The notes below the pieces were generated by a model. It was not told where the DNA came from and made no database searches. It was given only the letters and a program-made list of their open reading frames with translations. Shown one piece after another: positions 13,335-21,948 of a stretch of DNA of 25,526 nt. Within the stretch, counting starts at the first letter, position 1. Every line of letters starts with the position of its first letter. Both the position numbers and the translations under genes were made by a program. The stretch is from Nitrososphaerota archaeon (GTDB taxonomy: Archaea; Thermoproteota; Nitrososphaeria; Nitrososphaerales; UBA183), in assembly GCA_029784825.1 (NCBI GenBank), contig JAFMAU010000026.1:1-25526 (forward strand), in the 5' to 3' direction.

Positions 13335-14606
13335 ATGAAGTTTCTTTTCGTTACCTTCGAAAGCCTCTCGGCAGATCTGGCGTGGCAGCTGAAGAAGGAG
13401 GGGCACGATGTCAAGATGTACTGCCACGGGCAGGGAGAGAAGGACGTCGGGCTCGGCTTCTTCGAGAAAGTAGACGAGTGGGAGCCGCTCAAGGAATGGG
13501 CGGACGTAATCGTTTTCGACGACATAGGGTTCGGGAACAAGGCGGAGCAGCTACGCAACGAAGGCAAGGCGGTGGTCGGGGGGAGCACCTACACCGACAA
13601 GCTGGAGCTCGACCGCGAGTTCGGTCAGTCAGAGCTGAACTCGGTCGGGGTCGAAGTCCTCCCAAGCTGGAACTTCACGTCGTTTGATGAGGCCATAGAG
13701 TTCGTGAAGAAGAACCCAGACAGGTATGTGCTGAAGCCGAGCGGGAAGGCGCAGAGCGAGAAGGAGCTCCTCTTCATCGGCCAGGAAGTGGACGGGAAGG
13801 ACGTGCTCCAGGTCCTTGAGCACTACAGGACGAACTGGTCGAAGAAGATCAAGGAGTTCCAGATGCAGAAGTTCGCCGAGGGAGTGGAGATCGCGGTGGG
13901 CGCATTCTTCAACGGGAAGGACTTCGTCATGCCCGTCTGCGTCAACTTCGAGCACAAGCGGCTCTTCCCCCAGGAGCTTGGACCGAGCACCGGTGAAATG
14001 GGAACACTCGTCTACTGGACGAGGGACAACCCGGTCTTCCAGAGGACGTTGCTGAAGATGAAGGACAAGCTCGTCGCTAGCCGATACGTCGGATATATCG
14101 ATATCAACTGCATCGTAAACAGCAAGGGGATCTGGCCGCTCGAATGGACCTCGAGGTTCGGGTTCCCGACAATCAGCATCCAGATGGAGGGCATAACCAG
14201 CGAGTGGGGACCGTTCCTGTCGGACATCGCCCGGGGGAACGACGCGCAGCTGAAGACGAAGAAGGGATACCAGGTCGGCGTCGTCGTCGCCATCCCGCCC
14301 TGGCCTTTCGAAGACGAGAAGGCTTTCAAGAAATACTCCGAGGGGGCGACCATCCTCTTCAGGCGCCAGGGCCTCGACGGCATCCACTTGGGGGAAATCA
14401 AGCTGGAAGAGGGGGACTGGCACATCGCCGGGAACTCTGGATACGCGCTCGTGGTGACGGGATCAGGAGCCACGGTTTCAGACGCAATCGAGAAGGCGTA
14501 CTTCAACGTCGGCAACGTGATGATCCCGAACATGTTCTACAGAATCGACATAGGGCAGAGGTGGACCCGCGACAGCGACAAGCTGATCAGCTGGGGCTAC
14601 ATCTGA
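13335..14606 (+). CDS. PurD-like ATP-grasp enzyme
   Basis: A 423-residue cytoplasmic protein. It starts MKFLFVTFESLSADLAWQLKKEGHDVKMY, a Rossmann-like pre-ATP-grasp domain. The central part (DRYVLKPSGKAQ, FQMQKFAEGVEIAVGAFFNG) is the nucleotide-binding part of ATP-grasp ligases, and PLEWTSRFGFPT takes the place of the metal/phosphate-binding E-x-R-F-G-P stretch of glycinamide ribonucleotide synthetase (PurD). The normal PurD product motif N-x-R-x-G-D-P-E is not matched exactly, so purine synthesis is not assured; many archaea keep paralogues of unknown substrate. It would join a carboxylate to an amine using ATP. Its position right after a class III aminotransferase suggests a shared substrate, which is inference. 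Confidence 0.82.
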   Translation: MKFLFVTFESLSADLAWQLKKEGHDVKMYCHGQGEKDVGLGFFEKVDEWEPLKEWADVIVFDDIGFGNKAEQLRNEGKAVVGGSTYTDKLELDREFGQSELNSVGVEVLPSWNFTSFDEAIEFVKKNPDRYVLKPSGKAQSEKELLFIGQEVDGKDVLQVLEHYRTNWSKKIKEFQMQKFAEGVEIAVGAFFNGKDFVMPVCVNFEHKRLFPQELGPSTGEMGTLVYWTRDNPVFQRTLLKMKDKLVASRYVGYIDINCIVNSKGIWPLEWTSRFGFPTISIQMEGITSEWGPFLSDIARGNDAQLKTKKGYQVGVVVAIPPWPFEDEKAFKKYSEGATILFRRQGLDGIHLGEIKLEEGDWHIAGNSGYALVVTGSGATVSDAIEKAYFNVGNVMIPNMFYRIDIGQRWTRDSDKLISWGYI

Positions 14607-14765
14607 GTCTTCGAGCTCTGCCAAGACATCGGGATATCGCTGACAGTCGCACCTCCAGTCCGTTGGACTTGTTCGCCCAAGCCTGAGGTTGCATCTTCGG
14701 AAGGCGAAGAGGGGCGGACAGCGACGCAGGTAAGCGAGCGCCTTTCAGCCTTCAGGCGGCATTGG

Positions 14766-15194
14766 TCAGGCCTGAGATGTCGAGCCGGGCCAAGCCCAGT
14801 CATCCTTGGCGTCGCGCGCCCTGACCAAGTAGTAGGCTGCGAAGACGATCAGGAGTAGCTCTGCCGCGGAGCCCAGGACGATGGTCGCCGCAGCGAGCAG
14901 GTTACCGCTCGCGACCAGGGCGAAGTGCGCCGGTTGCGAAAGTGTCAGTGCGAGGGCCACGACAGCGAGCACTAGACCAAGGACGTAGGAAGCGAAAGGG
15001 CGGACGAAGGTCAGGACGCTGTCGACGAAGAAGAGCACCCACCCCAGCGCCACGGAGTCGAATGCAACGGGAGGGAGGACCTGGTACGCCTGCCAGAGGA
15101 AGACAGCTCCGAGGACCGTCGAGAAGAGGATCAGCCCCTGTACGATCCTCTGAAGCGGGTTCACGTTCGGGCAGCCCAGGGTTCCATATTTCAA
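14766..15194 (-). CDS. Four-TM membrane protein of unknown function
   Basis: The 142-residue product has four hydrophobic helices: about residues 17-37 (IVQGLILFSTVLGAVFLW), 46-66, 69-86 (ASYVLGLVLAVVALALTL) and 96-122 (NLLAAATIVLGSAAELLLIVFAAYYL), then a short charged tail. No family is recognised. The start is TTG 15194, the only in-frame start that keeps the first helix, with AT-rich sequence (TTCAAAAG) upstream. It is divergent from the M1 aminopeptidase with about 50 nt between them, so the promoters overlap. It converges on the ATP-grasp gene; a weak hairpin (CGCCT...AGGCG, about 14739-14758) lies between them. Confidence 0.65.
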   Translation of the reverse strand: MKYGTLGCPNVNPLQRIVQGLILFSTVLGAVFLWQAYQVLPPVAFDSVALGWVLFFVDSVLTFVRPFASYVLGLVLAVVALALTLSQPAHFALVASGNLLAAATIVLGSAAELLLIVFAAYYLVRARDAKDDWAWPGSTSQA

Positions 15195-15244
15195 AGTATG
15201 GAGCCAGAAACTCTTTTGAAGAAAGGAAGGAGCCGTCGGGCCTC

Positions 15245-17734
15245 ATGACCGGCCCGCACAAGTCTTTCCACCTTCCGGAGTCGAGGCGCCACTACCCTCC
15301 GCAGATGGACTACCGCACGTCTCACGTCAGGATCGAGCTCGCCCTCGACTTCAAGGCGAAGAGCATCTTCGGAGCCTGCACGCTCGACATCGAGCCGGTC
15401 AGGGGAGACCTCGCGAAGGCCCGCTTCGACGCGTGCGACATGCAGATAAGTTCAGTGACAGTCGACGGGACACCGGCCGCGTTCGAATACGACAGCTCGA
15501 GCCTCGAGGTCGGGCTGAGCCCTGGGAGGGCAAAGCATTCGATCAGGATCGGGTATAGCGCGGCCCCTCCGACCGGGGTCCACTTCACCGGCCCGGACAA
15601 GGAGTTCCCCGAGAAGGAGGTGCAGTGCTGGACCCACAGCGAAGCCGAGGAAGCGCGGTTCTGGTTCCCCTGCCACGACCACCCGGCGGACAAGTCGACG
15701 AGCGAGATGATCATCACCGTGCCCAAGGGGTTCAGGGTAATCTCCAATGGGAGGCTGGTCTCGTCCAAGGTCGAAGGGGAGTACGCGACGTTCCACTGGC
15801 GTGAAGACGTCCCTCACTCTACCTACCTGACGTCCTTCATCGCCGGGAGGTTCGAAGCCATCGAACAGGAGGCCGGCGGGGTGAAGCTCAGATACAACTT
15901 CCCGGCGTCGAAGAGGGCCGACGTGATGAGGTACTTCGGAGAGACCCCCAGGGTGGTCCAGGTCCTCGAAGAGATCACCGGAGTGAAATTCCCCTACGAG
16001 AAGTACGACCAGACCACGGTCGAGGACTTCGTGGCCGGAGGCGAGGAGAACATCAACGCTACGACCTATGCCATGCACTACTACCCCGACGCGCCGTCCG
16101 AGGAGGACTTCGCGACGTCCTACGGGGCGCCCTACCAGAGAGCGGTCGACCTCGTCGCCCACGAGACAAGTCACCAGTGGTTCGGGGACCTAGTCACTTG
16201 CTCGGATTGGGCCCATGCCTGGATCAACGAAGGGTTCGCGTCGTACTTCCAGGTGCTGTACCTGGAGAGGACCCGGGGGGTGGACGAGATGGTGTGGCAC
16301 CTCGACAGGCGGTGCCGCGACTACTTCGACGAAGATGCGGACGAGTACAGGAGGCCGATAGTCGAGAGGGACTACGTCTGGCCTGACGATCTGTTCGATG
16401 CCCACCTCTACCCCAAGGGGGCGGCCAGGCTGCACGAGCTGAGGTTCCTGATGGGGGATGAGGCCTTCTTCAAAGGGATCAACGCCTACCTGAAGACCTT
16501 CGCGCGGTCGACCGCAGACACCGACGACTTTCGCAAGTCTTTGGAGAAATCGAGCGGCTTGCAGCTCGAGGAGTTCTTCGAACAGGCGTTCTACAGGCCC
16601 GGGCACCCCGAGTTCGAAGTCAGCTACTCGTGGGACGATGCGGGCAAGACCGCGAACCTCAGGGTGAAGCAGGTGCAGAAGACCGATGACGGGACCCCGG
16701 TCTTCAAGCTGCCCTGCGACGTCGTCTTCTACACGTCAGGAGAGAGGCGCCAGTTTCGGGTCCTCCTGGACTCGGCGGACCAGTCTCTGACCTTCTCGCT
16801 GCAGGCCAAGCCCACGATTGTTGAGTTCGACCCACGGAGGTGGCTGCTCAAGAAGCTGAAGTTCGAGAAGAGCCTCGACCTCCTGCTCAACCAGCTGGAG
16901 GGGAGCCAGGACGCGTGGAGCAGGGCGGAAGCGGCGAAGGAGCTTGGAAAGCTGAAGAACGGCATGGCTGTGGACGGGCTTTCAAAGGCAGCGGCGAAGG
17001 AGCAGTTCTGGCACGTCAGGGCGTGCGCCCTCAGGGCGCTCGGTGAGATCGGCACCACGCCGGCCTTCGAAGCGCTCCAGAGGCTGGGGGCCCCAAAGAA
17101 CAGGTACGTGAGGCGGGCCCTTGCGGAAGCCCTCGGGAACTTCAAGGAGGAGAAGGCGAGGGGAGTGCTACGGAGCTTCCTCGAATCGGACGAGAGCCCC
17201 TTCGTCAGATGCGAAGCGGCGCTCGCGCTGGCGAAGTCGTGGCCTGAAGGCGCCCTCCCCTATCTGAAGGAAGCGATGTCTGTCCACACGGTAAACGAGG
17301 TGCTGGCAGAAGCGAGCCTCGACGCAATGGGGAAGCTGAAGGCCGACGAGGTCAGAGGGATAGTGACGAAATCCCTCGCGTACGGCAACCCCACCCGAGT
17401 GAGAATAGGGGCGCTCAAGGCGATCAAGGGGAGGGGGCAGATACTCGACGAGGAAGTGCAGGTCCTGAAGTCGATCCTGGAGGACCCGAGGGACTTTCGG
17501 GTCAGGATCTATCTGGTGGGGGACCTTGTGAGGCCCCTGGGGGACAGGAGGTTCATTGATGCGATGAAGAAGGCGTCGAGCACCGACAGGATCGACCAGG
17601 TGAGGAGGAAGGCCCTGGAGACGTATCATGAGCTCCTCGCCTCCACCGAGTCGTCGGCAGCGCTTTCCAAGCTGAGGGAAGAGGTCGAGCAGCTGAAGGA
17701 AGAGAACCGCAGGCTCGTCAGGTCTGCTGGCTGA
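15245..17734 (+). CDS. M1-family aminopeptidase fused to HEAT-like repeats
   Basis: An 829-residue zinc peptidase removing N-terminal residues from peptides, probably cytoplasmic (no signal peptide). The zinc site is H306-E-T-S-H310 with E329 in NEGF, the exact HExxH-x18-E spacing of M1. The substrate-anchoring motif reads G265-G-E-E-N269 instead of GAMEN, and the catalytic tyrosine is Y389 in HLYPKGA. From about residue 540 to 800 come alpha-helical repeats of HEAT/armadillo type (WSRAEAAKELGKLKN, HVRACALRALGEIG, YVRRALAEALGNFK, FVRCEAALALAK), then a short coiled coil (LSKLREEVEQLKEENRRLV). ATG 15245 has TTTTGAA about 30 nt upstream; an open frame extends to 14942, but that part is only the complement of the four-TM gene. 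Its stop overlaps the convergent gene by 17 nt. Confidence 0.92.
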   Translation: MTGPHKSFHLPESRRHYPPQMDYRTSHVRIELALDFKAKSIFGACTLDIEPVRGDLAKARFDACDMQISSVTVDGTPAAFEYDSSSLEVGLSPGRAKHSIRIGYSAAPPTGVHFTGPDKEFPEKEVQCWTHSEAEEARFWFPCHDHPADKSTSEMIITVPKGFRVISNGRLVSSKVEGEYATFHWREDVPHSTYLTSFIAGRFEAIEQEAGGVKLRYNFPASKRADVMRYFGETPRVVQVLEEITGVKFPYEKYDQTTVEDFVAGGEENINATTYAMHYYPDAPSEEDFATSYGAPYQRAVDLVAHETSHQWFGDLVTCSDWAHAWINEGFASYFQVLYLERTRGVDEMVWHLDRRCRDYFDEDADEYRRPIVERDYVWPDDLFDAHLYPKGAARLHELRFLMGDEAFFKGINAYLKTFARSTADTDDFRKSLEKSSGLQLEEFFEQAFYRPGHPEFEVSYSWDDAGKTANLRVKQVQKTDDGTPVFKLPCDVVFYTSGERRQFRVLLDSADQSLTFSLQAKPTIVEFDPRRWLLKKLKFEKSLDLLLNQLEGSQDAWSRAEAAKELGKLKNGMAVDGLSKAAAKEQFWHVRACALRALGEIGTTPAFEALQRLGAPKNRYVRRALAEALGNFKEEKARGVLRSFLESDESPFVRCEAALALAKSWPEGALPYLKEAMSVHTVNEVLAEASLDAMGKLKADEVRGIVTKSLAYGNPTRVRIGALKAIKGRGQILDEEVQVLKSILEDPRDFRVRIYLVGDLVRPLGDRRFIDAMKKASSTDRIDQVRRKALETYHELLASTESSAALSKLREEVEQLKEENRRLVRSAG

Positions 17735-18086
17735 CTCCCTTGCGCACGGAAGTCCCATGGGTGGAGGTCACCCGCGACTGCCTCGATGAAAGCAGCCTCT
17801 TCATCTTCGGACCCATCGAGTCGAAGACGGCGGCGATGTTGTAGCCGTCACCGGTGAATGCGTGCCTGTCCTTCGGAGTGTAGACCTCGACCGAGACCTC
17901 GTACCTTGCGTGAGTCTTCCCAGGCTTCTTCGACTTCACGACGGCCCTGATCTCCTCGATGAAAGGGTAGACCTTGCAGAGCTCGGCGGAGAGCTTTTCG
18001 AATTTCATCTTCGCCTCGTCTGCCTCGATGGGCTCCTCGGGGAGGCCGACGATGTAGAACGGCGGGCGCGATTCACCGTTTGTCAT
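17718..18086 (-). CDS. Small conserved-looking protein, possibly HPF/RaiA-like
   Basis: The 122-residue product reads MTNGESRPPFYIVGLPEEP, a helix (ADEAKMKFEKLSAELCKVYP), strands IEEIRAVVKS and ARYEVSVEVYTP, then HAFTGDGYNIAAVFDSMGPKMKRLLSS. The strand pair followed by H-A......(Y)NIAAVFD..GPKMKRLL recalls ribosome hibernation factors (S30AE fold), where V-x-V-x-L-P...HA...D-x-Y-A-A-I-D-L-x-x-K-L-x-R-Q-L occurs. This is a pattern resemblance only. CCATAAAGG on the minus strand is about 30 nt before the ATG (leaderless). Its 3' end overlaps the 3' end of the aminopeptidase gene. Confidence 0.6.
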   Translation of the reverse strand: MTNGESRPPFYIVGLPEEPIEADEAKMKFEKLSAELCKVYPFIEEIRAVVKSKKPGKTHARYEVSVEVYTPKDRHAFTGDGYNIAAVFDSMGPKMKRLLSSRQSRVTSTHGTSVRKGVSQQT

Positions 18087-18186
18087 GCGAGAACGGTCAA
18101 CGGCCGACGAGGCAGTCCTTTATGGATTCTGAACTTGGCCGACCACCGGCGGAGCGGTCTGCGGACAGGCCGCCGGATCTCGGAGT

Positions 18187-19668
18187 CTAGTCTGGCAGCA
18201 CCAGCCCGTAGGCGACCTCATCGATGTCCCCTCCCTCGTTCACGAAGATGTGCCTGGTCTGGGTGAACTCCAGGATCCCCTCCAGGCCCAGCTCCCTCCC
18301 GATCCCGCTCTTCTTGAAGCCCCCTCTGGGGGCAGCTGCAGACAGGAGGTGATACTCGTTCACCCAGATAGTGCCCGCGTCGATCCCTCCCGCCACCCTC
18401 TTCGCCTTCTCCCTGTCCTTGGTCCAGACCCCGGCCGCCAGACCGTACACCGTGTCGTTCGCCGCCCCGATTGCGGCGTCTTCGCTGTCGAATTCACAGG
18501 CAACGAGCACGGGGCCGAAGATCTCCTCCCGAGCGACCTGCGAATCCTCGGGGACGTCTGTCAGCAGGCTGGGGGCGTAGTAGAGTCCCCCCTCAGGGAC
18601 GGACTGGGAAATCTGCTTCTGGTAGTACATGTGGGCGCCCTGTCCAATCCCCTCGTCGACCAAGGTCTCGATCTTCCTCCTCTGCTCTTCGGTGGTTATG
18701 GCGCTGACATCAGTCTCCATCTCGAGAGGATTCCCGGCCCTCATCCTCTCCATCCCCTCCTTCAGCTTGGCGAGGAACTTCGCCCTGATCGAGGACTGGA
18801 CTATGAGCCTGCTCCCTGACTCGCAGAGCTGTCCAGAGTTCAGGTAGATTCCGAACAGCACCCCTCTCGCCGCCTTCTCGAGGTCGGCGTCCTCGAATAC
18901 GATGTTGGGGGACTTTCCCCCAAGTTCCAGAGTGAACTTCTTCACGCCGGAGGAGCTTGCGAGCAGCCTCTCCCCGGTCGCGGTAGAACCTGTGAAGCTG
19001 ACCATGTTGACCTTCGGGCTGGCCACGAGGGTCTGGCCCACAGATTCGCCGCCTCCTGTCAGAGCGTTCAGGACGCCTGCCGGGAAGCCGACTTCGCCGC
19101 AGTCCTTTGCAAGCTCCAAGGCCGTCAGCGGCGTGTAGTGGGATGGCTTCAGCACGACGGTGTTCCCTGTGAGCAGTGCCGGTGCCACCTTCCACACGGC
19201 CATGAGGAAGGGGAGGTTCCAAGGCGCGATTGCACCCACGACGCCGATGGGGGCGTACTGCACGATCCCCGTCGTCCCAGGGAATTCGGGGTGTTCGATT
19301 TCTCGGACGGCTGGGACGTCCTTGGTGGTCCCGAAGTATCGGATGTGTTCGATTCCGAGCGGAAGGTCCATCATTGTGCTCTGCCTGATCGTCTTGCCGG
19401 TGTTCAGAGTCTCCAGCAAAGAGTATTCATCTGCCCTAGACTGGATCCTTTCTGCCAGCTTCAGGAGGAGCCCCTGCCTCTCCCGCAGGCTGGTCTTCGA
19501 CCATTTCCTGAAGGCGTCCTCGGCCACGTCGATCGCTTCCTTCGTCTTTCCCCGGTCCGCGTGGACGACTGTGGTGATCAGGGAACCGTCGGCAGGGCTC
19601 CGGAGCGCCGACTCCTCCCCTTCGAAGTCCTCCTCCCCACCGATTACGTTCCCGTACCTCTCTTTCAT
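18187..19668 (-). CDS. NAD(P)-dependent aldehyde dehydrogenase
   Basis: A 493-residue cytoplasmic oxidoreductase of the ALDH superfamily, oxidising an aldehyde to the carboxylic acid. The N-terminus of the catalytic core has GAIAPWNLPFLMAVWKVAPAL; the general base is E248 in LELGGK and the nucleophile is C282 in SGQLCESGSR (GQ.C..GSR is standard). Near the C-terminus come EEIFGPVL and GGFKKSGIGRELG. It looks like the betaine/semialdehyde type, but the substrate cannot be told. Its ATG overlaps the stop of the iron alcohol dehydrogenase by 4 nt (ATGA), so the two are translationally coupled and should act in series: alcohol to aldehyde to acid. Length is normal. Confidence 0.95.
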   Translation of the reverse strand: MKERYGNVIGGEEDFEGEESALRSPADGSLITTVVHADRGKTKEAIDVAEDAFRKWSKTSLRERQGLLLKLAERIQSRADEYSLLETLNTGKTIRQSTMMDLPLGIEHIRYFGTTKDVPAVREIEHPEFPGTTGIVQYAPIGVVGAIAPWNLPFLMAVWKVAPALLTGNTVVLKPSHYTPLTALELAKDCGEVGFPAGVLNALTGGGESVGQTLVASPKVNMVSFTGSTATGERLLASSSGVKKFTLELGGKSPNIVFEDADLEKAARGVLFGIYLNSGQLCESGSRLIVQSSIRAKFLAKLKEGMERMRAGNPLEMETDVSAITTEEQRRKIETLVDEGIGQGAHMYYQKQISQSVPEGGLYYAPSLLTDVPEDSQVAREEIFGPVLVACEFDSEDAAIGAANDTVYGLAAGVWTKDREKAKRVAGGIDAGTIWVNEYHLLSAAAPRGGFKKSGIGRELGLEGILEFTQTRHIFVNEGGDIDEVAYGLVLPD

Positions 19669-20804
19669 GGCCCGTCCCGCTGGTACGCCCTTATGAAGAG
19701 GTTCTTCAGGTCTGCAGATCCTGAATCCTTCGGGTTGGTGACCATCCCAGTAGACTCGGAGGCGAGGGAGACGAGATCATCCAGGCTCGAGTTGTACTCC
19801 TCAGCGGCAATCCCAGCTTCTCCGCCACTCCGGGCTTGGCCCATGGCTCCGAGAACATTCTCGAGCGAGTCCGAGAGCCTAGCGCCTCTGTACTCCCCCG
19901 GCACCATCCTGTTCAGCCTGTCGTAACGTTCAGCGCAAGCGTCGTTGTTGAAGGCGACCACGTGGGGGAGGAAGAGGGCCACGGCCTTGCCGTGGGGAGT
20001 CTTGAAGCGCGCCCCCAGGGCGTGCCCAAGGGCGTGTACCAGCCCTATCTGAGAGTTTGAGAATGCGAGGCCGGCCATGGACGCTCCGATATGGACCCTG
20101 TTCCTCAGCTCCAAGTTCGTGGGGTCGCCGATCACCCCCAGCACCCCGCCTAGGACGAGCTCCAGAGCCTTCTCGGCCATGGCGTCCGAGAAAGGATTGC
20201 GCCAGGTGCTCCCATATGCCTCGACCGCATGGGCTATGGCGTCCGAGGCGGTGTTCCTGGTCTGCTCGACCGGGAGGGACACGACGAACGCCGGGTCCAG
20301 GACGGCGTAGTCGGGCAGGATCTCTGGCGAGGCGAGTTCGTGCTTCCTCTTTTCACCCTCCACGGTGAGGACGGCGGCCCAGGTGCACTCCGAGCCTGTC
20401 CCGCTCGTGGTGGGCACAGCCAGGAGCCTGCTCTTCTTCCTCAGCCCGAGCTTGACGAGCGGGGTGATGTCGTACACTGTGAGGTCCGGGCGCTCGTAAA
20501 GTGAGAAGAGGATCTTTGCCGTGTCCATGGCCGACCCGCCCCCCACAGCAACGAACCAGTCCGGGGCGAACTCCCTGACGCGCTCGAGGTGGGCCGTCAT
20601 CTCTGACAGCGGGGGTTCCTCAGATACGTCGCCGATCACCAGGGACTCTGCTCCGTCAGGGAGGGCGCGGCGGACTCGCTCAGGGATGTCCGTCCTCAGC
20701 AGGTTCCTGTCAGTTACTATGACTGCCCTCTTCATCTCCAAGGAGGAGACGAAGGAGACCGAGTCCTCGCCGAAGACGATCTCGGGGGACCTGAAGAACC
20801 ACAT
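19665..20804 (-). CDS. Iron-containing (group III) alcohol dehydrogenase
   Basis: A 379-residue metal-dependent NAD(P)-alcohol dehydrogenase. The cofactor motif GGGSAMDTAK is present, as is TTSGTGSECTWAAVLT. The metal ligands have the canonical spacing: D188 and H192 (ASDAIAHAVEAYG), H257 (VHALGHALG), H271 (TPHG). The substrate could be a primary alcohol, diol or hydroxy-acid; nothing in the sequence decides it. It starts 9 nt after the SCP2 gene and overlaps the aldehyde dehydrogenase by 4 nt, forming a three-gene operon on the minus strand. In this context it would convert an alcohol to the aldehyde used by the next enzyme, or reduce the aldehyde in reverse. Confidence 0.94.
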   Translation of the reverse strand: MWFFRSPEIVFGEDSVSFVSSLEMKRAVIVTDRNLLRTDIPERVRRALPDGAESLVIGDVSEEPPLSEMTAHLERVREFAPDWFVAVGGGSAMDTAKILFSLYERPDLTVYDITPLVKLGLRKKSRLLAVPTTSGTGSECTWAAVLTVEGEKRKHELASPEILPDYAVLDPAFVVSLPVEQTRNTASDAIAHAVEAYGSTWRNPFSDAMAEKALELVLGGVLGVIGDPTNLELRNRVHIGASMAGLAFSNSQIGLVHALGHALGARFKTPHGKAVALFLPHVVAFNNDACAERYDRLNRMVPGEYRGARLSDSLENVLGAMGQARSGGEAGIAAEEYNSSLDDLVSLASESTGMVTNPKDSGSADLKNLFIRAYQRDGP

Positions 20805-20813
20805 TCTTCAACA

Positions 20814-21218
20814 TCAGAATTCCGTCTGCACCATGGTGGTCGTGTTCACCATCTCCTTGGCGGCCTTCGTGAACCTCATCACCTTCATCATGGAGCCCTG
20901 CAGTTTGAACTTCCCGGTCAGCAGCCCCTGGATGGGGTCGATTTCCTTGTTCATGAGCTTCCGCCAGTTGGTGAAGGGGCCGCTGTACTTGTACTCGGGG
21001 ACGGGGAGGTCAGACTCTGTGAACGAGAATTTCGCGTCTCTGCACTTTCCATGGTAGAGGTCCAGGTATATGTACGCGTCTCTGTCGAAGGAGTCGTCCT
21101 TCTTCACCACGAAGGTCATCGCGCCCTCCCAGTTCTTCCCAGAGTCGGCGTAGGACTCGTTCGCGTTCAATTTCTCCATGTACTCCCTTACCCAGTCTTC
21201 GCTTGGGAACTTGACCAT
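20814..21218 (-). CDS. SCP2 sterol/lipid-carrier domain protein
   Basis: A single-domain protein of about 134 residues (from ATG 21218; GTG 21230 would add four residues). It shows the SCP2 layout: FPSEDWVREYMEKLNAN helix, a beta-sheet (AMTFVVKK, AYIYLDLYHGKC, AKFSF), then GPFTNWRKLMNKEIDPIQGLLTGKFKLQGSMMKVMRFTKAAKEM. The ending with DPIQGLLTGKFKLQG is typical. SCP2 folds carry a hydrophobic pocket for lipids or acyl compounds. It is the first gene of the operon with the alcohol and aldehyde dehydrogenases, so it may present a hydrophobic substrate to them. No clear TATA or Shine-Dalgarno was found, so the start is uncertain by four codons. Confidence 0.85.
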   Translation of the reverse strand: MVKFPSEDWVREYMEKLNANESYADSGKNWEGAMTFVVKKDDSFDRDAYIYLDLYHGKCRDAKFSFTESDLPVPEYKYSGPFTNWRKLMNKEIDPIQGLLTGKFKLQGSMMKVMRFTKAAKEMVNTTTMVQTEF

Positions 21219-21282
21219 AGCAGGCTGCACCCAAGGAACAGCCAGTCGAAAAGCGTAGCGGTAAGGTGAGAGGGAGGCCCTA

Positions 21283-21942
21283 CTAGAAGCCGAGGACCCC
21301 CGGGAGCTCGCCCAGGGTCGCTATCACGAAGTCTGCCCCCTCGCTTCTTAGGCGCTCGGCGGTAAAGTTCCCCGTAGCGACCGACACTGCCTTCGTCCCC
21401 GCCCCCTTCGCCGCCGCGATATCGTAGGGGCTGTCGCCCACGTAGCAGACCTGGTCCGGCCTGACCCCCAGCATGCTGACCGCCTTGGAGATGCCCTCTG
21501 GCCTCGGCTTCATCGTGCCCGTGTCGTCCCTTGTCAACACGAACTCGAAGTACGTCATTAGGCCTTCCTTCTTCAGCGACAGGGTGGCCGCCCTCCGACC
21601 GCTGTTCGTCAGGACGCAGAGCCTGACGCCTTTCGTCTTCAAGCGTCTGAGAGTATCTACTGCACCCGGGAAGACGGAGGACGAAGCTACCCCTTCGAGC
21701 TCCATCGAGTCCAGGACGGAATAGGCTTCGCTCCGGAGGCTCTCGAACCTTCCAGGCCCGTCCGAAGCCGCCTGTGCCCTGGCAAAGTCGAGTATCTGCT
21801 GGGTGGGGGTGGCCAGATCCAACCCTCCTGTGTCGAAGCCGCGCTTCTTCATCAGGTCCAGCAGGGTCCTCCTCCAGTCGCGTATGTCGAGGTTGAAGGT
21901 CACGAGGGTGCCGTCTAGGTCGAAGATGACTGCTGCTGCCAT
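21283..21942 (-). CDS. HAD-superfamily phosphatase (phosphoglycolate phosphatase-like)
   Basis: The 219-residue product has all four HAD motifs: D8-x-D10 in FDLDGTLV (nucleophile and acid/base), LTNSGRRAA (motif II), the lysine in DTGTMKPRPEG (motif III), and GDSPYDIAAAKGAG (motif IV). The helical cap lies between residues about 20 and 90, as in the phosphoglycolate phosphatase/PGMB group. The substrate is a small phosphorylated metabolite that cannot be named from sequence. A 42-residue membrane peptide gene ends 6 nt upstream on the same strand, and the HAD gene probably relies on that gene's promoter. The SCP2 gene starts about 65 nt downstream. Confidence 0.88.
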   Translation of the reverse strand: MAAAVIFDLDGTLVTFNLDIRDWRRTLLDLMKKRGFDTGGLDLATPTQQILDFARAQAASDGPGRFESLRSEAYSVLDSMELEGVASSSVFPGAVDTLRRLKTKGVRLCVLTNSGRRAATLSLKKEGLMTYFEFVLTRDDTGTMKPRPEGISKAVSMLGVRPDQVCYVGDSPYDIAAAKGAGTKAVSVATGNFTAERLRSEGADFVIATLGELPGVLGF

Positions 21943-21948
21943 GCCGGC

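Noticed and set aside
13629..14423. Long minus-strand open frame opposite the ATP-grasp gene
   Set aside because: The plus-strand frame has clear family motifs; the antisense frame is a by-product of high GC and has none.
14942..15244. N-terminal extension of the M1 aminopeptidase
   Set aside because: It is Arg/Gly-rich, unlike the family, and is the complement of the four-TM gene.
15452..16174. Long minus-strand open frame opposite the M1 gene
   Set aside because: Antisense of the catalytic domain, Val/Gly/Arg-biased, with no domain.
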